24,030 bases of DNA from JASBSR01 sp963847575. Its GTDB lineage: Bacteria; Pseudomonadota; Gammaproteobacteria; SZUA-229. The notes beneath the pieces were generated by a model. That model ran no database searches, was not told the DNA's origin, and saw only the letters and a program-made list of their open reading frames with translations. The position numbers were made by a program, and so were the translations under genes. Positions within the stretch are counted from its first letter, which is position 1. Every line of letters starts with the position of its first letter. The stretch is taken from NCBI GenBank assembly GCA_963847575.1, contig CAWKAL010000007.1, positions 1 through 24,030 on the forward strand, read 5' to 3'. This document shows, one piece after another, positions 8,286 to 16,849 of this stretch.

Positions 8286-10076
8286 TTATTGTAAATTCAG
8301 CTTGTGACACACCAGTCCGGCCAGCCACGGAAAGCCGAGTTGTTCAACGCTGTCGGCCAGGGCATAGTATTCCCACAGTTTACCGGTGCCGAGGAAACCA
8401 AGATCAACATCGCTGTACCAGCCAAATTGTCCATGGCTGATATTCAGCCGGGTCGATATACACTGGCTGCTGGCAAATTTTGCCAGCGGTGGTATTTGCC
8501 CGCTATTGCTGAGCACATTATCCAGTTCATTCATTGTCGATACACGGTCATCGAACACGGGTAGCGGCAGATACGTTTCCAGGGTCTGCAAGTCGACATC
8601 GCCATCATTTGTGGTAAGCGCTAACTCAACCTGCTGCTTCCAGTAACGCGCCAGCTGTGGCTCGAGCACCGGTTTTATGTCCAGTGTAAACGGGTAGGTT
8701 TCAGGCGTGATGTATACCTGCGTGCTAAACGTCATCGGCAGTCCTGCGGGGCCGGCATAGACAAACTCGATATAGCTTGCAGCATATCCGCTGGCGGGTT
8801 GTGGCAGGGTGGTGCGGTACTGGCCGTTCGCATCCGGCGCGATCACTTCTTCTGTCCAGGTCTCACCAATACTGACTTTTCTGAAATCACGCGCCAGCGG
8901 ATTCGTTGCGCGCCATACCCGCACCCGTTGCGGTGGCAGGGTTGCGCTTGCAATCAGCTCATTGTTTTGCACTTCCCAGTTCAGTTCGGGGCGTGGCAGG
9001 TCAAACAGTAATGTCTGGTACCAGCCCAGCAATGAATACAGGGTGTCGAACACGCTGGTCACCGAGTTCTCCAGTGAATGATCGGTATTGGGTGCATAGC
9101 GAATCAGTTTTTCGCCCGGCAGGTCTGCATAATAAAAGCGTGCAGAATCCGGTAGAAAGAACTGGTCGCCGGAGGAATTGAGTATCAATTTTGGTAATGA
9201 CAGGCGATCACGGTATTCATAAGGATCGATGATACTGGCAAGATCGCGAAATTCCGGCGAACGCAGGCGTTGCAAAACATCCAGCTGCAGCAGGCTGCTG
9301 AATTCATCGATAAATGCACCATAACTCCGGTACTGGTTTTCCAGGCTGGGGGCGACATTCAGAAAATCGATCACCCCCGGGGCAATAGCAATCACGCGCG
9401 CATCAATTGCCGCCGCCAGCCAGGTCACCAGGCCGCGCTTGGAATACCCGGTGATGACAAAATCATCGACCTGGAAAGCACCCAGGGTGGGTGCGATCTG
9501 CTGCACCGCATCCATCGCCCTGATCACCGCCTTGGTCATCGGCACATGCACCGGCCAGGTGGTGTCGCCGGTGTCCAGGTACTTGTCCCAGCTATAGCCG
9601 ACGAGGTCATCTTCCTTGAAGCCCGCGCTTTCACCGGGGAAGAATAATGGCTGGTTGGGCACCTGGTAGACCGCGCTGACGATGGTTTGCGAGCCGAGCG
9701 CCAGCTGGGAAATGATCTGTACGATCACCTCGCTGGCACCGGGCAGCGGGTCGGTATTATCGTTGTCGCCGACGAACAACATGCCGGTGGTGCTGATGAC
9801 ATTGTCGGGCACGGCAATCACCATCTGGTGCTGCCACAGGGTACGGTCAATTTCGTCGCTGCTGCGCCATTCCTGTGACACCATGTTGTACAGGTGGAGG
9901 CTGAGGCCGGCGGCGGGAATGCTCGCCAGGTGCTGGTAGCTGAACTTGCCATCGTCCTGATTGACATAGGCTTCCAGCGCCTGCCTCGGGTTGTTGATAT
10001 CCAGCGCGTAGAGCGGTGCACTGAACAGCAGGGTTAAACAGCAGAACAGGGTTATTTGAAGTGTTTTGAAGTCCAT
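8286..10076 (-). CDS. PhoPQ-activated pathogenicity-related (PqaA-like) secreted alpha/beta hydrolase
   Basis: The family (PhoPQ_related) was named from Salmonella PqaA; members are exported alpha/beta-hydrolase-fold proteins of uncertain substrate. I choose the ATG at 10076 (596 residues). It has an AAGGA ribosome binding site and starts a clear signal peptide with cleavage probably after Ala24 (SAPLYA/LDINNP); the open frame extends 35 codons further upstream but that part resembles no signal or domain. The likely catalytic triad is Ser212 in GYSKRGLVTW, Asp304 in NSSGDQFFLPDSARFYY, and His333 in YAPNTDHSLE. The motif SKRG with W-rich neighbours is the family hallmark. The gene lies alone, convergent to nuoN. 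Its base composition looks like its surroundings, so there is no clear sign of recent transfer beyond its position. The substrate is unknown. Confidence 0.88.
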   Translation of the reverse strand: MDFKTLQITLFCCLTLLFSAPLYALDINNPRQALEAYVNQDDGKFSYQHLASIPAAGLSLHLYNMVSQEWRSSDEIDRTLWQHQMVIAVPDNVISTTGMLFVGDNDNTDPLPGASEVIVQIISQLALGSQTIVSAVYQVPNQPLFFPGESAGFKEDDLVGYSWDKYLDTGDTTWPVHVPMTKAVIRAMDAVQQIAPTLGAFQVDDFVITGYSKRGLVTWLAAAIDARVIAIAPGVIDFLNVAPSLENQYRSYGAFIDEFSSLLQLDVLQRLRSPEFRDLASIIDPYEYRDRLSLPKLILNSSGDQFFLPDSARFYYADLPGEKLIRYAPNTDHSLENSVTSVFDTLYSLLGWYQTLLFDLPRPELNWEVQNNELIASATLPPQRVRVWRATNPLARDFRKVSIGETWTEEVIAPDANGQYRTTLPQPASGYAASYIEFVYAGPAGLPMTFSTQVYITPETYPFTLDIKPVLEPQLARYWKQQVELALTTNDGDVDLQTLETYLPLPVFDDRVSTMNELDNVLSNSGQIPPLAKFASSQCISTRLNISHGQFGWYSDVDLGFLGTGKLWEYYALADSVEQLGFPWLAGLVCHKLNLQ

Positions 10077-10122
10077 GAGTGCGTCCTTTTGATCCAGGGG
10101 TGGTGTTGATTTGAATGCATTT

Positions 10123-10156
10123 CCGGCCGGCAGCGGGGGTATTGAAATACGGCCGG
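10123..10156. repeat. Short inverted repeat upstream of the pqaA-like gene
   Basis: The 7-base arms CCGGCCG (10123-10129) and CGGCCGG (10150-10156) are separated by 20 bases. It lies about 50-80 bases upstream of the hydrolase start codon, so it could be a hairpin in that gene's 5' leader or a regulator site. I see no convincing promoter for the hydrolase gene near it. Function is a guess. Confidence 0.4.
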
Positions 10157-10221
10157 CGCAGATAAATTTATACCACAACATGCTGACGGCCTGCTATTGT
10201 CCCGACGAATGTCGAGATACC

Positions 10222-10250
10222 TTGCAATCGCGGGACTAAATCAGTATTAT
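10222..10250 (+). promoter_or_regulatory. Sigma70-type promoter of the tRNA-fMet/rimP-nusA operon
   Basis: The -35 element is TTGCAA (10222-10227) and the -10 element is TATTAT (10245-10250), with an ideal 17-base spacer. The stretch after the -10 box is GC-rich (CTCCGCCG), like the discriminators of growth-rate-controlled stable RNA promoters. Transcription would start near 10257, a few bases before the tRNA at 10263. Stringent control is an inference from the discriminator only. Confidence 0.75.
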
Positions 10251-10262
10251 CTCCGCCGTTGT

Positions 10263-10339
<77 letters not shown>

Positions 10340-10344
10340 GTTTT

Positions 10345-10468
10345 TTTCGTCGGATTATTAGTACAGCGACGAAACTCGGGGTCGAATGACCTGTAATAGT
10401 GGTGATTCTGGTACGCGAAACGGGTGTTGAACTGCCTGCGAGTACCGTGGTCCGATGAATACTTGAGA
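10345..10468 (+). promoter_or_regulatory. Structured 5' leader of rimP (hairpins upstream of an attenuator)
   Basis: Between tRNA-fMet and rimP the transcript can form at least two hairpins before the terminator at 10469. One has perfect 8-base arms TTTCGTCG (10345-10352) and CGACGAAA (10367-10374). The other pairs GGTACGCG (10410-10417) with CGAGTACC (10439-10446) with one mismatch. Several gammaproteobacteria are known to have a conserved leader before rimP-nusA-infB that is thought to control entry into the operon. This region is in the right place, but I have not matched it to a covariance model. The first hairpin may also help processing of the tRNA 3' end. Confidence 0.5.
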
Positions 10469-10491
10469 GGCTCCGTTTACGGGGCCTTTTT
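10469..10491 (+). terminator. Intrinsic terminator/attenuator in the rimP leader
   Basis: GGCTCCG (10469-10475), loop TTTA, CGGGGCC (10480-10486) with one G-U pair, then five T. It lies 23 bases before the rimP start, inside a transcription unit that must continue into essential genes. It is therefore better explained as an attenuator than as a full stop. NusA, encoded just downstream, affects termination at such hairpins, so autoregulation is plausible but inferred. Confidence 0.75.
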
Positions 10492-10514
10492 ATTAGCGAA
10501 AGAAAAATTGAGCG

Positions 10515-10973
10515 ATGCGCCGAAATCTGAGCCAGTTGTGGGAGTTGTTTGAACCAGTGGTGCAGGGCCTGGGCTATGAGCTGGTGGAAATCGAATACCA
10601 GCCGAACCCGAAACACGGGGTGTTACGCCTGTATATCGACAGTGAAAACGGTATTCAGCTGGAAGACTGCACCGAGGTGAGCCACCAGATCAGTGCGCTG
10701 ATCGATGTTGAAGACCCGTTGCCGGGGAGGTTTAATCTGGAGGTTTCATCCCCGGGGCTGGACCGGCCACTGCGTAAGCTCGAGGATTTTAAAAAATTTA
10801 CCGGCGAGATAGTGAAAATCAAAACATCGATGGCACTGGCCGGGCAGCGCAATTTCAAGGGACAGCTTATGGCGGTCGAGAATGATGAACTCGTGCTCGA
10901 CTGCGATAACAAACAGGTACGCGTGCCGCATGCCGCCATCGACAAGGCGCGGCTGGTACCGAATTTTGATTAG
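10515..10973 (+). CDS. rimP: Ribosome maturation factor RimP
   Basis: RimP is needed for maturation of the 30S subunit. The 152-residue product has the family length and shows the N-terminal segment LFEPVVQGLGYELVEIEY, the conserved EVSSPGLDRPLRKLEDFKKF at about residues 76-95, and the C-terminal SH3-like barrel ending in KARLVPNFD. The start ATG at 10515 gives MRRNLSQLWELFEP. Ribosome binding is not strongly marked upstream (AAAGAAAAATTGAG). It is followed by nusA after 36 bases, as in most Gammaproteobacteria. The frame is intact. Confidence 0.97.
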   Translation: MRRNLSQLWELFEPVVQGLGYELVEIEYQPNPKHGVLRLYIDSENGIQLEDCTEVSHQISALIDVEDPLPGRFNLEVSSPGLDRPLRKLEDFKKFTGEIVKIKTSMALAGQRNFKGQLMAVENDELVLDCDNKQVRVPHAAIDKARLVPNFD

Positions 10974-11009
10974 ATCAAGTAATGAGGTTAAGCCAATGAG
11001 GACATGCCA

Positions 11010-12510
11010 ATGAGCAACGATATTCTCTACGTAGTAGACGCCGTTTCCAATGAAAAAGGCGTTGATAAAGAGATTATCTTCCAGGCGATCGAGGCTGCGC
11101 TGGCAACAGCAACGCGCAAGAAGCATGGCAAGGAAATCGAAGTGCGTGTCGACATTAATCAAGACACCGGTGAATACGATACCTATCGTCGCTGGCAGGT
11201 GATTGCTGTTGACGAACCGATGGAAAATCCACTCGCGCAGATTACGATTGAAGCAGCGCAGATCGATGAGCCCGGAGATCCAGCCTGGTGAATTTATCGA
11301 AGAGCAGATCGAGTCCGTGGCCTTTGGCCGTATTGCAGCGCAGACCGCCAAGCAGGTCATTGTGCAGAAAGTACGCGAAGCCGAACGCGCACGCGTGGTC
11401 GAAGCCTACCAGGGTCGTGAAGGCGAGCTGGTCATGGGCACGGTAAAACGCGTCGAACGCGGCAATGTCTATCTCGATCTCGGTGAAAATGTCGAAGCCT
11501 TTATTCCGCGTGAAGACATGATCCCGCGTGAAGCCGTGCGTCCCGGTGACCGCCTGCGTGGTTATTTGCGCGAAGTGCGTTCCGAAATTCGCGGCCCGCA
11601 ATTGTTTGTCAGCCGCACTGCGCCGGAATTCCTGGTCGAGCTGTTCAAGCTCGAAGTGCCTGAAGTTGACCAGGGCCTGATCGAAATTATCAGCGGTGCA
11701 CGTGACCCCGGTTCACGCGCAAAGATTTCAGTGCGTTCACATGACAAGCGCCTCGATCCCGTGGGTGCCTGTGTCGGCATGCGTGGTTCGCGAGTACAGT
11801 CGGTTTCCAATGAACTTGCAGGCGAACGCGTAGATATTATTTTGTGGGATGAAAACCCGGCGCAGTTTGTGATCAACGCGATGTCGCCGGCAGAAGTCAC
11901 CTCCATCATGCTGGATGAAGAAAGTCATAGCATGAACATCGCGGTCGAAGAAGACAAGCTCGCGATGGCGATTGGTCGCGGTGGTCAGAACATTCGACTT
12001 GCTTCAGAACTCACTGGCTGGGAACTGAACGTGATGACCGAGAAAGAAGCCGAGGAACGCAGCGAAGAAGAAAGCGTGCAATACATCAAGGTGTTCATGG
12101 ATCAGCTTGATGTTGATGAAGACCTTGCCGGTATCCTGGTCAGCGAAGGCTTTACTTCAATCGAAGAAGTCGCCTACGTGCCCGAAGCAGAACTGCTCGG
12201 CATTGACGAGTTTGATGAAGACATAGTCGCCGAGTTACGTAACCGTGCCAGTGATTTCCTGCTGACCCAGGCGATTATGAAAGAAGAAGTCCTCGACGCG
12301 CATCAGCCAGCAGAAGATCTGCTGACGATGGATGGCATGGATGAAGAAACCGCACTACGTCTTGCAGCCAGAAACATTTGCACCATGGAAGACCTGGCCG
12401 AGCAATCTGTCGATGAATTAATGGAAATTGAAGACATGGATGAAGATCGAGCATCGTCGCTGATTATGACTGCACGTGCACCCTGGTTTGCAGCCGAGGA
12501 ACAATCCTGA
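11010..12510 (+). CDS. nusA: Transcription termination/antitermination factor NusA, interrupted by a +1 frameshift
   Basis: NusA binds RNA polymerase and controls pausing, termination and antitermination. The first frame starts at ATG 11010 (ribosome binding site GAGG at 10998-11001; an upstream ATG at 11004 is too close to it) and encodes the N-terminal polymerase-binding domain to about residue 88. It then runs out at a TGA at 11289-11291. The rest continues one base later from about 11274: PEIQPGEFIEEQIESVAFGR, the S1 domain, two KH domains (VGMRGSRVQSV near 256, AIGRGGQNIRLA near 321), and two acidic C-terminal repeats (AEDLLTMDGMDEETALRLAA and the preceding one). Removing one C or G in CCCGG (11271-11275) gives a 499-residue protein, matching the E. 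coli length (495). Every domain is otherwise intact, so this is not an old pseudogene. Confidence 0.93.
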
Positions 12511-12549
12511 GCATTGCGCAAGCATGCCTGATAGAACAGAGGTAGATGT

Positions 12550-15085
12550 ATGGCAGAAGTCACCGTAAAACAACTTGCTGAAGTCGTCGGTACGCCCATC
12601 GACCGTTTACTTGAGCAGATCAAGGATGCGGGTTTGAAAGCGGATAATGCAGACGCGCTTATTTCCGACAAGGACAAGATGCAGCTGCTGCAATATTTGC
12701 GCAACCAGCATGGCAAGCGTGCCGCGGCAAGTGTTGAAGGTGGTGAGGCCAAGCCGCGCAAGATTACGCTCAAACGCAAAACTGTGAGCGAGCTCAAAGT
12801 CGGCAGTGGTGCTGCCGGGCGTTCGAAAACAGTGGCGGTTGAAGTGCGCAGAAAACGCAGCATTGCCAAGCCGGTTGAAACCGAAACCACGGGCGAAAGC
12901 GGTAAACCCGTCGAACTGGAAGAACTCGATCGCCTGCGCGCTGACCAGGCACAACGCGAACTGGAGCGTGAGCAGGAACTGGAAAGAAAGCGTGAACGTG
13001 CAGAAGCGCGTGAGCGTGAAGAGCTTGAAGCCAAATCGAAACACGAACAGGCCAGGCAGGTTGTTGAAAAAGAAAAACAGCAGGCCGCAGCACCCAAGGT
13101 TCTGACCGTGGATGAATTGCAGGCGGCTGAAAACCGCCGGCAGAAAGCCGGCAGTAAAAAGCCGCGCCATGAAGACGTACGCAAAGCCAAGGAAGAAACG
13201 CTTTATGGACGCACAGAACTGCATGTCAGTACTGGCGGCCAGCGCAAAAAGAAAAAACACAGACAGCCATCGCAATCCGTGGATGCCGAGACCCGTCATG
13301 GTTTTGAAAGACCCGTGGCGCCGATTGTGCACGAAGTGACTATTCCTGAAACCATCACCGTAGATGCGCTGGCAAAACGCATGTCGATGAAAGCCGGCGA
13401 ACTCATCAAGGAACTGATGAAAATGGGTGTGATGGCGACCATCAACCAGGTGATTGATCAGGACACCGCCACGCTGCTGGTCGAAGAACTCGGCCATACG
13501 CCAAAACTGGTGAGCGAAGATGATGCAGAAAAAGCATTGCTGACACGCGAGGAAGACGACTAGCGAGTTATTGCCGAGGCCGCCGGTGGTGACCATCATG
13601 GGCCATGTCGACCACGGTAAAACATCGTTGCTGGATTATATTCGCACCTCGAAAATCGCTTCCGGTGAAGCCGGTGGTATTACCCAGCACATCGGTGCCT
13701 ACCATGTTGAAACCGACAAGGGTGTGATCAGTTTTATCGACACGCCCGGCCATGCTGCGTTTACCGGCATGCGTGCGCGCGGTGCCAATGTGACCGATAT
13801 TGTCATTCTTGTGGTAGCTGCCGACGATGGTGTTATGCCGCAGACTATCGAAGCGATTCAGCATGCGAAAGCCGCGGGCGTACCGATTATTATCGCGGTG
13901 AACAAAATCGACAAGGAAGATGCCAATCCTGAACGGGTTAAAACCGAACTCGGTGCGCACAATATTATTCCCGAGGAATGGGGCGGTGACAGTATTTTCG
14001 TCAATGTATCCGCGTTGACCGGCGAAGGCATTGACGCCCTGCTGGATGCCATTAGCATCCAGGCCGAAGTGATGGAATTAAAAGCATCGGTTGATGGCAT
14101 GGCCAAAGGTGTTGTGCTCGAAGCCATGCTCGACAAGGGCCGCGGTGTCACCACTACTGTGCTGGTGCAGGAAGGCACGCTGAATAAAGGCGACATCATG
14201 CTCGCCGGTGAAGAGTTTGGCCGCGTGCGCGCGATGTTTGATGAACATGGTCACAGCATCGAAAGTGCCGGGCCGTCTATTCCGGTTGCGGTGATTGGTC
14301 TGTCCAACCCGCCGAGTGCCGGCGATGAAATGCTGGTGGTGGCTGATGAGCGTACCGCGCGTGATGTCGCTTCCAGGCGTAAACACAAAACCCGCGATAT
14401 GCGTCTTGCTACTCAGCAGCAGGCAAAACTTGAATCATTGTTCGACCAGATGCAGGCAGGCGCCGTCAACAAGCTCAACATACTGCTCAAGGCAGACGTG
14501 CAGGGCACGCTGGAAGCTATTCGCGATGCACTGACCAAGCTGGCAGTCGACAATGCTGAAGTCGATGTCGCGATCGTCGGTTCCGGCGTGGGTGGCATCA
14601 ACGAAACCGATATCAGTCTCGCCGCCGCATCGAATGCCATCGTAATAGGTTTCAATGTACGCGCTGACGCTGCAGCAAGACGAGCAGCCGCTGAACGTGG
14701 TGTCGAGATCAAGTACTACAGCATTATTTACGAGCTGATAGAAACTGTAAAACAGGCACTGGTGGGCATGCTTGCGCCAACCTTCCGCGAAGACATCATC
14801 GGGCTCGCGACGGTGCAGGAAGTATTCGGTTCTCCCAAGTTTGGCCAGGTGGCGGGTTCACTCGTTACCGAAGGTGTGGTCAAGCGCCGGCAGCCGATTC
14901 GCGTTTTGCGTGACAACGTGGTGATCTTTGAAGGCGAACTCGAATCTTTGCGCCGCTTCAAGGACGATGTTGAAGAAGTCAAAAGCGGTACCGAATGCGG
15001 TATCGCCGTGAAAAACTACACCGATGTTAAGCCGGGCGACCAGATTGAAGTATTCGAGCGTGTACAGCTCGAAAGCAAGCTCTAA
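12550..15085 (+). CDS. infB: Translation initiation factor IF-2, interrupted by a +1 frameshift
   Basis: IF-2 is the GTPase that brings fMet-tRNA to the 30S subunit and joins the 50S. The first frame (ATG 12550, ribosome binding site AGAGGTAG) encodes 337 residues: an IF2N domain (MAEVTVKQLAEVVGTPIDRL), a charged coiled-coil linker rich in Glu, Arg and Lys (about residues 115-210), and a second IF2N domain (about 260-315). It stops at TAG 13561-13563. The GTPase part continues in the next frame with SELLPRPPVVTIMGHVDHGK, then DTPGHAAF and NKID, domain II and the C-terminal fMet-tRNA-binding domain. Removing one base at 13561 yields 844 residues, normal for the family. A TTG at 13571, eight bases after the TAG, could in principle restart translation of the GTPase half. 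Confidence 0.93.
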
Positions 15086-15108
15086 CAGCATTGTAGACGC
15101 CTGACTCA

Positions 15109-15522
15109 ATGCCCAGAGAATTTTCCCGCAGCCAGCGTATGGCTGAGCAAATACGTCGTGATCTTTCCGAGATCGTGCGTGGTGAGCTTAAAGACCCGCG
15201 CATGGGCCTGTGTTCTTTCACCGAAGTAAGAGTCAGTCGTGACATGAGTCATGCGCTGGTATTTTGCTCGGTGCTCAATGAGCAGGACCAGCAGGAAACC
15301 GTCGATACGCTCAATCGTGCCGGCGGATTTTTACGCAGCCAGCTGGCGCGCCGCATTAAAGCGCGCATCGTGCCGACACTCAAATTTGTGGTGGATGACA
15401 GCATGACGCGTGGTGAAGCCATGGATGCATTGATCAAGCGCGCAGTGAGTGCAGACAAGGAACATCACCAGGACGATGATGTGTCAGAGCAGAACACAAA
15501 CAATGACAACAACGACCAGTAG
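15109..15522 (+). CDS. rbfA: 30S ribosome-binding factor A
   Basis: RbfA binds 30S precursors and helps 16S rRNA 5' end processing, also in cold adaptation. The 137-residue product has the KH-like family core: REFSRSQRMAEQIRRDLSEI at residues 3-22, LKDPRMGLCSFTEVRVSRDM (about 30-49), and LRSQLARRIKARIVPTLKF near 80-98. The tail is polar and acidic (QDDDVSEQNTNNDNNDQ), as in many relatives. The start ATG at 15109 follows infB by 23 bases. The frame is intact, between two frameshifted genes. Confidence 0.96.
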   Translation: MPREFSRSQRMAEQIRRDLSEIVRGELKDPRMGLCSFTEVRVSRDMSHALVFCSVLNEQDQQETVDTLNRAGGFLRSQLARRIKARIVPTLKFVVDDSMTRGEAMDALIKRAVSADKEHHQDDDVSEQNTNNDNNDQ

Positions 15523-15541
15523 CCGGGACAAAATCCAGATC

Positions 15542-16456
15542 ATGGCAAGACGTAAATTCAAGGGCCGTTCGGTCGATGGGGTGTTGTTGTTTGACAAGCA
15601 CGCCGGTGTCAGCTCCAATCATGCCCTGCAGTCGGTGAAACGATTGTTTGGCGCCAGCAAGGCCGGGCATACCGGTAGTCTCGACCCACTGGCGACCGGC
15701 ATGCTGCCGATCTGTTTTGGCGAGGCGACTAAAATATCGGCGTTTCTGCTCGATGCTGACAAACGCTATCGCGTGCGCTGTCGACTGGGCGTGACCATGG
15801 ATACCGGCGATGCTGACGGTAAAGTCATCGATGAACGCGATTACAGCCATGTCACCCGCGCCGATATCGAAGCCCTGCTGCCGGAATTTCTCGGTGAAAT
15901 CGAACAGATCCCACCAATGTATTCGGCCCTGAAACACGAAGGCCAGCGCCTCTACAAGCTGGCGCGCGAGGGTATCGAAGTCGAGCGCAAGCCGCGCAAA
16001 ATCACCATTCACGAGCTGATTCTGCATGGCTATGAAGACGGCGTTATCGATATCGAAGTGGCCTGCAGCAAGGGCACCTATGTGCGTACCCTGGCCGAGG
16101 ATATCGGCAATCGGCTCAATTGTGGCGCGCACGTGATCGCGCTGCGACGTCTCGCCGTGGGCCCGTACACGGGTGACATGATCAGCCTGGAGCAGTTACA
16201 GGCACTGGCAGAGCAGGGCCGCGAGGCACTCGATGCCTGCCTGTTGCCGATCGAGAGCGGCATCGCCAACTGGCCTGACGTCAAGCTGGATAATGACTCG
16301 GCGTTTTACATGCGCCAGGGCCAGCCCATCCTGGTGCCACACGCGCCGACCTGCGGGCTGGTGCGTATATACCATCATCAGCAATTCATGGGTGTTGGCG
16401 AAATCCAGGACGATGGCCGGGTCGCGCCGAAACGAATGATCCAGGCGGCTTCCTGA
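15542..16456 (+). CDS. truB: tRNA pseudouridine(55) synthase TruB
   Basis: TruB converts U55 of the tRNA T-loop to pseudouridine and has a tRNA-folding role. I choose ATG 15542 (304 residues), 19 bases after rbfA, because the product then starts MARRKFKGRSVDGVLLFDKH like relatives. Upstream in-frame starts (15449, 15503) would lie inside the rbfA coding region and add a low-complexity Thr/Gln-rich stretch. The catalytic aspartate is Asp48 in GHTGSLDPLATGMLPICFGE, the same number as in E. coli. Downstream motifs include IEQIPPMYSALKHEGQRLYK and the CSKGTYVRTLAEDIG segment. The C-terminal PUA-like domain ends in VGEIQDDGRVAPKRMI. The frame is intact. No clear ribosome binding site precedes it. 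Confidence 0.97.
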   Translation: MARRKFKGRSVDGVLLFDKHAGVSSNHALQSVKRLFGASKAGHTGSLDPLATGMLPICFGEATKISAFLLDADKRYRVRCRLGVTMDTGDADGKVIDERDYSHVTRADIEALLPEFLGEIEQIPPMYSALKHEGQRLYKLAREGIEVERKPRKITIHELILHGYEDGVIDIEVACSKGTYVRTLAEDIGNRLNCGAHVIALRRLAVGPYTGDMISLEQLQALAEQGREALDACLLPIESGIANWPDVKLDNDSAFYMRQGQPILVPHAPTCGLVRIYHHQQFMGVGEIQDDGRVAPKRMIQAAS

Positions 16457-16505
16457 GTATGAGTCATGCCGGGCGCCCGCAAAAAATCTTTGCCAGAACA
16501 GTGCT

Positions 16506-16533
16506 TTTGCCTGTCTGGAATAAGTGATAAAAT
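16506..16533 (+). promoter_or_regulatory. Probable rpsO promoter in the truB-rpsO gap
   Basis: The -10 element TAAAAT (16528-16533) carries an extended-minus-10 TG (16525-16526). A -35-like TTTGCC or TTGCCT starts at 16506-16507 with a 15-16 base spacer, which is short of optimal. rpsO is known to have its own promoter in E. coli. The remaining leader (about 40 bases) contains CCCCC and TTTTT runs and the GGAG ribosome binding site at 16570-16573. Confidence 0.5.
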
Positions 16534-16578
16534 CCCCCACCTTTTTACCGACTGCAATTACAGAATTTTGGAGCAAGC

Positions 16579-16849
16579 ATGGCCTTATCGACACGAAGAA
16601 AAAGCCGGTGTAGTTGAAAAATATCAGCGTACTCAGGGAGATACCGGCTCGCCGGAAGTCCAGGTTGCGCTGCTGACTACCCGCATTACAGAACTGACAG
16701 GACACTTTCAGACCCACAAGGGTGATCATCATTCACGCCGCGGGCTGTTACGCATGGTTAACCAGCGCCGCAAACTGCTGGATTACCTCAAGAATAAAAA
16801 CGCTGACCGCTACCTGGAACTGATTGCCAGCCTCGGCCTGCGCAGATAA
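16579..16849 (+). CDS. rpsO: 30S ribosomal protein S15, interrupted by a +1 frameshift near its start
   Basis: S15 is a primary 16S rRNA-binding protein of the 30S platform. The start ATG at 16579 has an ideal GGAG (16570-16573) five bases before it and encodes MALST, then meets a TGA after seven more out-of-frame codons. The rest of S15 is in the next frame from GAA at 16595: EEKAGVVEKYQRTQGDTGSP, then DHHSRRGLLRMVNQRRKLLD and the terminal LGLRR. Skipping one base (C at 16594 or A at 16593) gives exactly 89 residues, the family length, with the typical N-terminus MALSTEEKA. The longer open frame reaching back to 16466 has no S15-like residues before EEK and is not the natural start. The stop is TAA at 16847-16849. 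Confidence 0.93.

Noticed and set aside
8304..9939. Several plus-strand open frames within the hydrolase gene
   Set aside because: The minus-strand frame has a signal peptide, catalytic motifs and a ribosome binding site; the plus-strand frames have none.
10077..10181. N-terminal extension of the hydrolase to the upstream start at 10181
   Set aside because: The extension would bury the signal peptide; ATG 10076 has an AAGGA site at proper spacing.
12303..13599. Long minus-strand open frames (295 and 330 codons) across nusA/infB
   Set aside because: Low-complexity Ser/Arg- or Phe-rich translations opposite the charged infB linker; typical antisense shadows.
13571..15085. IF-2 GTPase half as an independent gene starting at TTG 13571
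   Set aside because: The joint with the upstream frame rebuilds the normal IF-2 sequence exactly after removing one base, so one gene is the simpler reading; restart is kept only as an alternative.
16466..16849. A continuous 127-codon frame that contains the S15 body
   Set aside because: Its first 43 or so residues resemble no S15, while ATG 16579 with a perfect GGAG site encodes the canonical MALST start one frame away. The long frame is an artefact of the extra base.
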